Below are positions 9,956-17,213 of a stretch of DNA of 64,000 nucleotides, piece after piece (the first letter of the stretch is position 1; every line of letters starts with the position of its first letter). The notes beneath the pieces are model-generated. The model saw only the letters and a program-made list of their open reading frames with translations, was not told the DNA's origin and searched no databases. The translations under genes were made by a program, and so were the position numbers. Source of the stretch: Dictyobacter aurantiacus. GTDB lineage: Bacteria; Chloroflexota; Ktedonobacteria; Ktedonobacterales; Ktedonobacteraceae. The stretch covers positions 2,232,001 through 2,296,000 of the forward strand of contig NZ_BIFQ01000002.1 of assembly GCF_003967515.1 (NCBI RefSeq), in the 5' to 3' direction.

Positions 9956-10507
9956 ATGGCCATGGATCGAGAGACTATCCAGGATATTGCGATAAAAACG
10001 CTTATTTCCAATAATGCTGCTTCGATGCATGATATTGCTATGGCTGCCGGCATTGGTCGTACTACGCTGCATCGCTATTATGCAAGCAGGGAAGAACTAT
10101 TGCGTTCCCTGATTGCCAGTTGTTTTGATGAAATTGAGCAGATTGTAGCGATCAGCCATATGGGGCAGGTTCCAGCCTTAGAATCGCTGGAAAACCTCGT
10201 GTTGGCGCTGGTTCCCATTGGACATCGCTTCCATTTTTTGATCGGGGCCTGGCCCTTTGACAATAGCGATGAAGATTTCAAAGCCAGGGAGGTCCGTTTA
10301 TTAGGACAGTTTGAAGCCCTGGTTCAGCGTGGACAGGGTGAAGGCGCGTTTCGTAACGACCTGCCTACGCGCTGGATTATTGATACGATTACCGCCATGC
10401 TGTTTATGGCCTGGGAAAGTATCTCTGAAGGGTATACGGCGCCGCGCGATGCCTCTCGATTCGTGTTGTCAACGCTACGGCAAGGCATCGGAGGCAGGCC
10501 GTCGTGA
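9956..10507 (+). CDS. TetR/AcrR family transcriptional regulator
   Basis: A 183-residue regulator. Residues about 8-55 form the helix-turn-helix (ASMHDIAMAAGIGRTTLHRYYAS), the rest is a helical ligand-binding domain with a C-terminal helix typical of TetR_C. Start at 9956 has AGGAG ten bases in front; an alternative ATG lies two codons later. It is followed after 114 bp by a class-III aminotransferase gene on the same strand, which is a likely target, and preceded by a 12+12 palindrome that is a likely operator. Confidence 0.9.
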   Translation: MAMDRETIQDIAIKTLISNNAASMHDIAMAAGIGRTTLHRYYASREELLRSLIASCFDEIEQIVAISHMGQVPALESLENLVLALVPIGHRFHFLIGAWPFDNSDEDFKAREVRLLGQFEALVQRGQGEGAFRNDLPTRWIIDTITAMLFMAWESISEGYTAPRDASRFVLSTLRQGIGGRPS

Positions 10508-10552
10508 GGGTCTTCTTTGTCATACTGAATGTTATTGCATAAAAATGCTTCT

Positions 10553-10576
10553 TTGTTTATATTTGCTAATAAACAA
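10553..10576. promoter_or_regulatory. Inverted repeat ahead of aminotransferase gene
   Basis: TTGTTTAT at 10553-10560 and ATAAACAA at 10569-10576 with an 8-base gap, 46 bp before the aminotransferase start. It does not resemble the operator at 9857, so if it is a protein site it may bind a different regulator. Confidence 0.35.
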
Positions 10577-10621
10577 GTCTGGTCAAATAGCTAGAATATA
10601 TACGAAGGTGGGGAAAACGGT

Positions 10622-11926
10622 ATGCTCAGCAATCAATCGCGTACAGCAGCGTTGCAAGATCTTCGACAGCAACATGTTCCTCGAGGCGTGTCCAACGCGC
10701 ATCCAATTTTTGCGGCGCGGGCGCAGGGGGCACGCCTCTGGGATATCGATGGGAAAGAGTATGTGGACTTTGTGGGCGGTATCGGAGTTCTCAATATAGG
10801 TCATAATCATCCACGGGTCATGCAAGCGGTGCAGGATCAACTGGCGAACTTTACCCATACCTGCTTTCAGGTTGTGATGTATGAGCCATATATACGCCTG
10901 GCCGAACGCCTGAACGCGCTGGCGCCGGGTGCCGATCCCAAGAAGACGATCTTTCTGACGACAGGTGCTGAGGCTGTTGAGAACGCGATTAAGATTGCTC
11001 GCGCCTCAACGCAGCGGCCAGCCGTCATCTCTTTTACCCACAGCTTCCATGGTCGCACCCTGCTCGGCATGAGCCTGACGGGCAAGGCTTCCGCTTACAA
11101 GCAGCGCTTTGGACCTTTTGCCCCCGAAGTGTATCACGCGCCTTATCCTTACGAATATCGGGGATGGAGCAGTGAACGGTCCCTGGAGGCCTTGCAAGAA
11201 CTTTTCCAGACCGGTGTAACGGCGGACCAGGTAGCGGCCGTGATTATCGAGCCTGAGTTGGGTGAAGGAGGTTTCGTGGTAGCCCCGGCCGATTTTTTGC
11301 GTGAGCTGCGGCGCATTACAACTGAGCATGGTATTTTGTTGATCGCGGATGAAATTCAATCCGGCTTTGGGCGTACCGGCAAGTTCTTTGCCATTGAGCA
11401 TAGCGGTGTGATTCCCGATATGATCACGGTCGCCAAGAGTCTGGCAGGTGGGTTCCCCCTCTCTGGTGTTATTGGCAGGGCTGAGGTGATGGATGCGCCA
11501 GCTGGAGGTGGATTGGGAGGTACCTATGCCGGCAATCCGATCGCTTGCGCGGCTGGCCCGGCCGTGCTCGATGTTTTTGAGCAGGAGCAGATTTTATCTC
11601 GTTCTGTCGCGTTGGGAGCCTGCTTCCGCGAACGCTTCCTGACGCTCCAGCAAGAGGTGCCGTCCATTGGTGATGTGCGTGGCCTGGGCATGATGATCGC
11701 GCTCGAATTGGTGCGCCATCCTGAGACTAAAGAGCCCGCTCCCGAACTGGTAGACTGCATTATCGCAGAGGCTCGCGCGCAAGGAATTCTGCTGCTGAAG
11801 GCTGGCCTATATGGCAACGTTCTGCGCATCCTCGTGCCACTGGTAATTGAGGAAGAACTTGTTGACCGGGTGTTAGATACGCTCTGTGCTATCATCCGCG
11901 CTACGTCAGACCGCCAGCCATCCTGA
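10622..11926 (+). CDS. gabT: Class-III aminotransferase, 4-aminobutyrate aminotransferase-like
   Basis: A 434-residue PLP-dependent enzyme, the usual length for 4-aminobutyrate transaminases. The PLP-phosphate loop TTGAEAVENA lies near residue 117, the cofactor-ring Asp in ADEIQSGFGRTGKFF near 243, and the Schiff-base Lys in AKSLAGGFPLSG near 272. The active-site region PELGEGGF and the HSFHGRTL motif agree with the GABA/ornithine group. It would convert 4-aminobutyrate and 2-oxoglutarate to succinate semialdehyde and glutamate; close relatives use other omega-amines, so the substrate is not certain. The start at 10622 has a weak GAAGGTGGGG site. A terminator hairpin follows. Confidence 0.85.
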   Translation: MLSNQSRTAALQDLRQQHVPRGVSNAHPIFAARAQGARLWDIDGKEYVDFVGGIGVLNIGHNHPRVMQAVQDQLANFTHTCFQVVMYEPYIRLAERLNALAPGADPKKTIFLTTGAEAVENAIKIARASTQRPAVISFTHSFHGRTLLGMSLTGKASAYKQRFGPFAPEVYHAPYPYEYRGWSSERSLEALQELFQTGVTADQVAAVIIEPELGEGGFVVAPADFLRELRRITTEHGILLIADEIQSGFGRTGKFFAIEHSGVIPDMITVAKSLAGGFPLSGVIGRAEVMDAPAGGGLGGTYAGNPIACAAGPAVLDVFEQEQILSRSVALGACFRERFLTLQQEVPSIGDVRGLGMMIALELVRHPETKEPAPELVDCIIAEARAQGILLLKAGLYGNVLRILVPLVIEEELVDRVLDTLCAIIRATSDRQPS

Positions 11927-11952
11927 TCAATAACTGTCAGCTACCTTTATAC

Positions 11953-11985
11953 TGTGAGATTGGCTCTCTTTGGGTCAATCTCACA
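11953..11985 (+). terminator. Terminator-like hairpin
   Basis: TGTGAGATTG and its exact complement separated by 13 bases, followed by a short T-rich stretch, 27 bp after the aminotransferase stop. Confidence 0.65.
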
Positions 11986-12090
11986 TTTATTGTATATGGA
12001 ATCATATCCATGGTTATCGCTAAGCAGGCATGAAGTGTGGTAAAGTAATAATGATATTTTAAGGCTGGTTATGTTGGAGAAAGTGGATCT

Positions 12091-12642
12091 ATGCAGCGGC
12101 AAGAAATAGAGAAATATTTGCAGGAATTAGGTGATGAGTTGGAGCGGCGCGGCTTTCAGTCGCCGGTGCGCGTGATGATCGTGGGTGGGGTAGCAATGTT
12201 ACTGCTGGCTGCCAACCGTGAGTCCACCGAAGATGTAGATGTGGTTCTGATGGATATCGAAGGTGATAGCTCAACGAATCCAACTCCTGAAACCAAGGCG
12301 TTTAAGTCGGCTGTGAATGCTGTTGCGAAAAAGCATCAGATGAAGCGGACCTGGATCAATGACGATGTGGCCTATTTTATTCGCGATATGGCGCCCAATC
12401 CGGGAGCTACGTTATGGCATGAATATAAAAAACTGCATGTATACTTGCCTTCGAAGGAATATATCCTGGCTCTCAAATTGATGGTCTATCGCCCGAAAGA
12501 TATGCTTGACATTGAGGCCCTACTCAAGCAGTTGCAGATAACGACACGGGAACAGGCGCAGGAAATTGTCGATCGCTTTATACCTGATACCGCCTGGCAG
12601 GATCACTATCAATTTCAGGATACTCTGGACGAATTATTTTAA
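12091..12642 (+). CDS. Nucleotidyltransferase-fold protein (DUF6036/AbiEii-like)
   Basis: A 183-residue protein with the start of a nucleotidyltransferase fold: VMIVGGVAMLLLAANR at about 28-43, followed by STEDVDVVL giving the Asp-x-Asp pair at about 48-50. The C-terminal half contains YILALKLMVYRPKDMLDIEAL, a Lys/Asp arrangement typical of AbiEii and DUF6036 proteins, where Lys and Asp complete the active site. Relatives are toxins that modify tRNA or unassigned enzymes. A small unknown gene follows 128 bp downstream on the same strand. The class is fairly secure; the biological role is not. Confidence 0.7.
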   Translation: MQRQEIEKYLQELGDELERRGFQSPVRVMIVGGVAMLLLAANRESTEDVDVVLMDIEGDSSTNPTPETKAFKSAVNAVAKKHQMKRTWINDDVAYFIRDMAPNPGATLWHEYKKLHVYLPSKEYILALKLMVYRPKDMLDIEALLKQLQITTREQAQEIVDRFIPDTAWQDHYQFQDTLDELF

Positions 12643-12731
12643 CCGCGTGGAATCTGCTGGAGACCGCGTATACGCGCTTCGATGATCGATATTCGTATGT
12701 GCGCCCACTGCAAATTTTTTGTTTCGCATGT

Positions 12732-12737
12732 TACAAT
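12732..12737 (+). promoter_or_regulatory. Possible -10 element of downstream small gene
   Basis: TACAAT at 12732-12737 with TGCAAA 17 bp upstream (12709-12714). It would give the 149-residue gene at 12771 its own promoter. Confidence 0.3.
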
Positions 12738-12770
12738 ACCTGTAGACGATCAACAGAAACAAGGTGGCCA

Positions 12771-13220
12771 ATGAAGACATGTACTGAACTGCAGACAATC
12801 TCAGTTTCTTATCAAGAGATCTGTGAGGGGGCCGAACCATGGCTTCCCCTGGGTAATTTCATGAACGACTTTTTCGGAAATTATCCAGATCGCAAATTAG
12901 AATTATTGCAAGATCCCATCCAGGAGCCAGCGGAGCCAACGGAAGACGAGCATCGCTGGGCTGTCTTTTGTGCTGCCTCCGTTGAATATCTGTGCCAGAA
13001 ATATGAGCTTCCTGTACCCGCCTGGGTAGGGGAACTGGCATATGCCCCATTGCCTGAGCCCTGGTACCATTCAAAGATGGCTTTTAAACCAGCCGTCCAG
13101 GAGCGGTTGAAGCGCGAGACGCCCTCGGCTTTCAGCAGATACAACATCTATTGCGGTGGCAGGGTCTTCGCCAACAAATATGAGCTGGCCGCGGAACTGC
13201 GCCAGCGCCAATCCGCTTAA
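12771..13220 (+). CDS. Unknown 149-residue protein next to nucleotidyltransferase
   Basis: Start at 12771 is favoured by AAGGTGG just in front; the frame is open to 12699. The product has no membrane segment or signal. It contains an acidic stretch (EPAEPTEDEHRW near residue 60), several Trp/Pro pairs and a C-terminal part SAFSRYNIYCGGRVFANKYELAAELRQR that looks like a small folded domain. I do not recognise the family. Position after a nucleotidyltransferase-fold gene suggests a functional partner such as an antitoxin or accessory subunit, but the 128-bp gap and its own -10 element weaken that. Confidence 0.6.
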   Translation: MKTCTELQTISVSYQEICEGAEPWLPLGNFMNDFFGNYPDRKLELLQDPIQEPAEPTEDEHRWAVFCAASVEYLCQKYELPVPAWVGELAYAPLPEPWYHSKMAFKPAVQERLKRETPSAFSRYNIYCGGRVFANKYELAAELRQRQSA

Positions 13221-13240
13221 TTCCCGCGGCGAGCGATTGC

Positions 13241-14641
13241 ATGGATAGTAACGCGCACGCTATGATCCGCTCGGATGCGACAGGTAGCCAGACAGGCGCC
13301 GTTCCTTTGACAACTCGAAGGGAACGCGTTGCTTCACCCTCTCTCCGTTCATGGCGTGCCCTTGTGCTTATTATTCTGGTCTGCGCCGGTTTTACGCTAC
13401 TGACCTTTTGCGTTCATTTTGTGCATGCGCGCTTTCCTATTGGGCACCATCCGCATGAAGCGGCACCCGCTATCAGTTTCTCTATTGCACCAGAGGTGTA
13501 CTCGGGTCAACATTTTATCTACCTTGCCAATGGCTGGCTGCAAGGGCATCTTTATGTAAATGCGCCGCCTCCTCACGATGCGGGTGATTATACATTCTGG
13601 CATGGACACTGGTATGTGGCGTTTCCGCCGTTGCCGGCGGTCTTTTTTCTACCACTGGTCGCGATCTTTCACTACAGCCATCAATTCGCCATGTCGGTAG
13701 GTGTTGAATTTACATTCGGCATCGCCAATATCGTACTCGCATTTCTGGTATTACGTCGGCTGGTCGAGCAGGGGGTTGTGAAGCTTTCTTTCTCCAGTGT
13801 AGCCTGGCTGCTGGCGTTTTTTGTGTTTGGCACCGAGTTGTTGTACGTTTCTATGCAGGCAAGCGTCTGGTTTCTGGCCCACGTTATCGCGACCACCTTC
13901 CTCTTGCTGTATGTACTGGAACTGTTAGATAAGCGCCGTAGCTGGCTACTAGCTTGCTGGCTTGGCTTTGCCGCGCTCTCGCGGAGTACCGCGTTGCTGA
14001 TCTTTCCCTGCTATCTCCTGTTGACTTTTTTGGAAGAACGTCGCCAGACCTGGCTCATGTTGAAGAAGTACGCTACCTTTGGTGTGGTGCTGGCTCTTTT
14101 TGTCGTGGGGATGCTCTTCTATAACCTGCTGCGTTTTGGTTCCTGGCTGGATTTTGGCTATCTAAGCATGAATGTAAGCCCACGCGTGGCCGATGGGCTG
14201 CATCAATACGGACAGTTTAATGTGCATTTCCTGACAACGAATTTTTACTATATGCTGATTGAGCCGCCCATGCCTATGCTTAGCCCGCCCTTTGTACTCT
14301 TTAATCCAGTTGGCACCGGCATTTTCTGGACCATGCCGGCGCTCTACAGTATGGTGCGCACCTTTGTGGTGCGTCCCCGAAGCTATCTGGCCTGGAGCCT
14401 GCTGGCTGGCGCTGTTTTACCTCTGGTAGCCCATCTGCTGTATTTCAACACGGGTTGGTTCCAGTTCGGTTATCGCTTTTTCGTCGATATCTTGCCGCTG
14501 GCCTTTGTTCTGGCAGTGATGGGCTTTCATACCAGGTTGCGCTGGTACGAGTGGGGACTTATCCTGCTCTCGATTGTGATCAATATCTGGGGATTGCTTG
14601 AATATACCTACCTGCAATTTCTGTTGCGTCGATGGATGTGA
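13241..14641 (+). CDS. Polytopic membrane protein, glycosyltransferase-like
   Basis: A 466-residue integral membrane protein with a hydrophilic N-terminus of about 40 residues and roughly ten to eleven helices. The first loop after helix 1 is long and contains HGHWYVAFPPLPAVFFLP, resembling GT-C fold mannosyl- or dolichol-type glycosyltransferases; I see no clear Asp-Glu catalytic motif in it. The last helices end in EYTYLQFLLRRW. It begins 20 bp after the preceding gene and may share its transcript. Function is inferred only from the general look of the protein. Confidence 0.65.
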   Translation: MDSNAHAMIRSDATGSQTGAVPLTTRRERVASPSLRSWRALVLIILVCAGFTLLTFCVHFVHARFPIGHHPHEAAPAISFSIAPEVYSGQHFIYLANGWLQGHLYVNAPPPHDAGDYTFWHGHWYVAFPPLPAVFFLPLVAIFHYSHQFAMSVGVEFTFGIANIVLAFLVLRRLVEQGVVKLSFSSVAWLLAFFVFGTELLYVSMQASVWFLAHVIATTFLLLYVLELLDKRRSWLLACWLGFAALSRSTALLIFPCYLLLTFLEERRQTWLMLKKYATFGVVLALFVVGMLFYNLLRFGSWLDFGYLSMNVSPRVADGLHQYGQFNVHFLTTNFYYMLIEPPMPMLSPPFVLFNPVGTGIFWTMPALYSMVRTFVVRPRSYLAWSLLAGAVLPLVAHLLYFNTGWFQFGYRFFVDILPLAFVLAVMGFHTRLRWYEWGLILLSIVINIWGLLEYTYLQFLLRRWM

Positions 14642-14668
14642 AATTTTGATTACAGGATCACAAGCAAG

Positions 14669-14711
14669 TATGGGCGCGACCCCAGACAGGACAGTAGGCC
14701 GCACCCATACC
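14669..14711. terminator. Hairpin between convergent genes
   Basis: GTATGGGCGCGACC at 14669-14682 can pair with GGCCGCACCCATAC at 14698-14711 with two G-U-type differences. It sits between the convergent ends at 14641 and 14720. Confidence 0.6.
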
Positions 14712-14719
14712 GGCATGGT

Positions 14720-15526
14720 CTAGTTTTGCAAAAGATCATGCAAGGTATTGGCAATAGGAGTTGGCTCTTCTATCCGCTGCGCTGTTTTCTTGAAGAGACC
14801 AATGTCCTTCAGCGGGATCGGGTTCTGGCCGAAAGCCTCCCCCTGCTCGGCGATTCTTTTGCCATAGCTTTTATAGATGGGAGCGTTGAATAACGAGCTG
14901 GTCAGCATGTCAATGACCGCCTTTGGATCGACCCCGTTCTTCTTCGCCATCGTGAGCGCTTCACCTACAGAGCGTCCCGCGGAAACAATCAGGAAGTTGC
15001 CAGCGATCTTGACAATATTTGCCGCGCCGGCCTCTTCACCAAAGTCGAAGATTCCCTGTGCTCCCATTGCCTCCAGGATTGGTCGGACCCTCTCTTTAGC
15101 GATTTGAGGCCCAGTAAAGGGAATCCAGAGCTGCCGAGCGACGGCTGCCTGAGGTACGCCGAAGATAGGGGCCTCGACATAGGCACAGCCGTGTTCAGCA
15201 TGGATGGCCGCCAACTTCTTTGACGTTTCAGGCAGTACGGTGCTCATCGCGATATGGATGCTGCCCGGTCCAAGCCGCTCTAAAAAGCCATCGCTCATCA
15301 CGACGCTTTCCAGTGCCGTGTCATCCCACACCAGCGATACCACGATCCCTCCACTCGTCACCACATCCGCCGGTCGTTCCGCCAATTGCGCACCCTGTGC
15401 GACCAGGGATTGCGCTTTATCCGCGGTGCGATTATAGACATGCAAAGCATATCCTGCCTTGAGGAGATTGGTTGCTACCGGTAGCCCCAGGTTGCCAAGT
15501 CCAATAAATCCGATTGTCTCGCTCAT
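14720..15526 (-). CDS. NAD(P)-dependent oxidoreductase, 3-hydroxyisobutyrate dehydrogenase family
   Basis: A 268-residue enzyme, slightly shorter than the usual 290. The N-terminal dinucleotide fold has GFIGLGNLGLPVATNL at residues 5-20; the conserved Lys lies in AANIVKIAGNFLIVS (GxxGxGxxxKxxxN-type motif, here with the first glycines replaced) near residue 168. The RBS AGGAG is seven bases before ATG 15526. A 22-bp perfect palindrome lies 24 bp upstream of the start, and a similar site lies at the promoter of the MerR gene just upstream, so both genes probably answer to that regulator. Beta-hydroxyacid substrate unknown. Confidence 0.85.
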   Translation of the reverse strand: MSETIGFIGLGNLGLPVATNLLKAGYALHVYNRTADKAQSLVAQGAQLAERPADVVTSGGIVVSLVWDDTALESVVMSDGFLERLGPGSIHIAMSTVLPETSKKLAAIHAEHGCAYVEAPIFGVPQAAVARQLWIPFTGPQIAKERVRPILEAMGAQGIFDFGEEAGAANIVKIAGNFLIVSAGRSVGEALTMAKKNGVDPKAVIDMLTSSLFNAPIYKSYGKRIAEQGEAFGQNPIPLKDIGLFKKTAQRIEEPTPIANTLHDLLQN

Positions 15527-15549
15527 TTTGAATACTCCTTTTGTGTTTT

Positions 15550-15571
15550 AACATGACGTTAACGTCATGTT
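15550..15571. promoter_or_regulatory. Perfect 22-bp operator palindrome (MerR site 1)
   Basis: AACATGACGTT followed by its exact complement AACGTCATGTT. It lies between the MerR stop (15587) and the dehydrogenase start (15526). The core ACGTTAACGT recurs at 15989-16010. Confidence 0.7.
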
Positions 15572-15586
15572 TCTGGTAAAAAAAGG

Positions 15587-15976
15587 TTAGGGACGTTCTC
15601 TTTCCTCTAACCAGCGCTCGAAGCGTTCGATATTGCCTTGTAGTTCGGCGCGAAATTGCTGGAGTGCACCGATCTTCTGATTCGTTTCAGAGAGATGTTT
15701 GCGCAGGATGGTGAGCACCTTCTGCTTGGGCTGTATCCCGCTCGGGTCAGTGAAATAGAGGTCGATGACGTCACGGATCTCATCCAGGCTGAGCCCCAGC
15801 TTTTTTAGCTGGTCAATTTTACGCAGACGCGCAAGTGTCTCCTCGGTGTAGTAATGCTGGCCATGGCCTTCACGCTCACCGGGAGGGAGCAGTCCAATGC
15901 TTTCATAATAGCGAACGGTGCGCGGCGTTACCCCCGCCCGTTCTGTCAGATCACCTATGCGCATGCGGTCATTCAT
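15587..15976 (-). CDS. MerR family transcriptional regulator
   Basis: A 129-residue regulator. Residues 6-75 are a MerR winged-helix domain (MRIGDLTERAGVTPRTVRYY, IGLLPPGERE, YTEETLARLRKIDQLKKLG), followed by a dimerisation coiled coil and a short C-terminus without the cysteines of metal sensors. It is therefore likely to sense an organic compound. The promoter upstream has an ordinary 17-bp spacer and the operator lies just after the -10 element, which suggests autorepression instead of the activator mode usual for MerR. The dehydrogenase gene 60 bp downstream carries a near-identical site. Confidence 0.9.
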   Translation of the reverse strand: MNDRMRIGDLTERAGVTPRTVRYYESIGLLPPGEREGHGQHYYTEETLARLRKIDQLKKLGLSLDEIRDVIDLYFTDPSGIQPKQKVLTILRKHLSETNQKIGALQQFRAELQGNIERFERWLEERERP

Positions 15977-15988
15977 TGCTTAACCTCT

Positions 15989-16010
15989 AATGTTACGTTA
16001 ACGTCATGTT
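15989..16010. promoter_or_regulatory. MerR operator site 2
   Basis: AATGTTACGTTAACGTCATG and two further T bases: right half identical to site 1, left half diverged at three outer positions. It covers the expected transcription start of the MerR gene. Confidence 0.6.
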
Positions 16011-16013
16011 TGT

Positions 16014-16042
16014 ATGATACAATCGCGATCGGATTTTGTCAA
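16014..16042 (-). promoter_or_regulatory. Sigma-70 promoter of MerR gene
   Basis: On the minus strand: TTGACA at 16042-16037, 17-bp spacer, TATCAT at 16019-16014. The -35 is a perfect consensus. Confidence 0.75.
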
Positions 16043-16090
16043 GGGCCGGGTTTGGAGGCTTTGAATCGCGGATACGATAGGCCTGTTATG

Positions 16091-16909
16091 TTAACCCAGC
16101 AGATGTTTGATCCCTTTTATCGTGAGCTGCCAGGCTTCTGAATTGGGATCGATCAGTATAAAGTGGTCGGCTTCGGGTAATTCCAATAGCTGAACGTTAT
16201 CTCCTGTCGCACTGGCTCTGTGGGCATAGCTTCGGCTAATGCTGACTGGCACAATGTCATCAATGCTACCATGGACCAGGATCTGAGGGACGCCTGATGG
16301 CAACAGGACTGCTGGTGACGCCTCTGCATAGCGTACAGGCTGTTCTGCCGGGCTGCCCTGCAGTAATGCTTGTACTACGTTCTGGCTGAGACCAAGCTGC
16401 CATGCCTGTTCCAGATCGACGACCCCCGCCTGGCTGATGACTCCTCTTAATTTTAGCGGCGTTTCGCTGGTATGTATTGCGCTGCCGGAAGGTAACAGGT
16501 GGCGGCAGGCCAGCCAGCAGGCTAGGTGTCCTCCCGCAGAGTGGCCTACAGCAACGACGCGTTGCATATCTAACTGGTAGATGGGGGCCAGATGGTTTAG
16601 ATAATCGGTTGCGGCTGCGACATCTAGAAATGTGCCTGGCCAGGCGCCACCAGGATTGCCGATGCGCCGGTATTCGATATTCCAGGCTGCCATACCCTGC
16701 GCGACCAGGTTTTGGGCCAGACCCTGCATCAAGGTTAGATCATATGCCTTGCGCCAGAAGCCGCCATGTATCAACTCTACCACCGGATGCGGTCCAGGCC
16801 CCTCCGGTACATACAGCTCGCCATACTGGAAAGGATTGCCGCCATACGCCAGCCTGTGAAAAGATGTAGCGGCAGCCTGGTGTGGGAGCCGTTCTGAAGG
16901 TGTACTCAT
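16091..16909 (-). CDS. Alpha/beta hydrolase (esterase or arylformamidase-like)
   Basis: A 272-residue hydrolase. The oxyanion-hole stretch VELIHGGFW lies near residue 47, the nucleophile elbow GHSAGGHLA near 128, the catalytic Asp probably in HGSIDDIVP near 215 and the His in PEADHFILI near 246. No signal peptide. The HGGFW motif and the size fit the BD-FAE/kynurenine formamidase-like esterases; substrate not determinable. The RBS AAAGAGAG lies directly before ATG 16909. The gene is single and divergent from nothing nearby; a hairpin island follows its 5' side. Confidence 0.85.
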   Translation of the reverse strand: MSTPSERLPHQAAATSFHRLAYGGNPFQYGELYVPEGPGPHPVVELIHGGFWRKAYDLTLMQGLAQNLVAQGMAAWNIEYRRIGNPGGAWPGTFLDVAAATDYLNHLAPIYQLDMQRVVAVGHSAGGHLACWLACRHLLPSGSAIHTSETPLKLRGVISQAGVVDLEQAWQLGLSQNVVQALLQGSPAEQPVRYAEASPAVLLPSGVPQILVHGSIDDIVPVSISRSYAHRASATGDNVQLLELPEADHFILIDPNSEAWQLTIKGIKHLLG

Positions 16910-16977
16910 CTCTCTTTACCTTAAAGCTAATTTTCACTATACATCTTACCATAGATCCAATGGAAGTCTCACCGGCG

Positions 16978-17144
16978 TATATACAGGGCTTTTTTATGTT
17001 CCTCTTTGGCGCCTGCGGCGCCGGGTTGGATGTGTGGAGTGTGTGGTGGGCGGTCGCCCACCACACACTCCACACCTGAAAGCATGTACATCGTAGTGCT
17101 TGCTCGTGATCTCTCGGCAAATATAAAAAGCCCTGGGGTATATA
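16978..17144. repeat. Hairpin island with outer inverted repeats
   Basis: Outer arms TATATACAGGGCTTTTTTAT at 16978-16997 and, with a 2-3 base insertion, the complement at 17123-17144. Inside are a small GGCGCC-type hairpin near 17008-17023 and a perfect 21-bp stem at 17032-17052/17055-17075 with a 2-base loop. The layout resembles a miniature inverted-repeat element. No copy of this particular sequence was seen elsewhere in the window. Confidence 0.6.
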
Positions 17145-17146
17145 GA

Positions 17147-17186
17147 TAGCCGCGCGATACACATCTGGCTGTGTATCGTGCGGCTA
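17147..17186 (-). terminator. Terminator hairpin of glucanase-like gene
   Basis: 17-bp arms with one G-U-type difference and a 6-base loop, beginning 28 bp after the stop at 17214. Confidence 0.65.
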
Positions 17187-17213
17187 CCAGGTTTGAAGAT
17201 GCCGTATGTTTAC

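Larger units (their letters stand above)
16910..17213. other. Intergenic region filled by a hairpin island
   Basis: This 304-bp gap holds a composite inverted-repeat island (16978-17144) and the terminator of the next gene (17147-17186). Apparent reading frames across it are created by the repeats and I do not accept them. Confidence 0.7.

Noticed and set aside
16740..17162. Minus-strand frame of 140 codons across the hairpin island
   Set aside because: It is formed by the palindromic sequences and overlaps the 5' part of the alpha/beta hydrolase gene in another frame.
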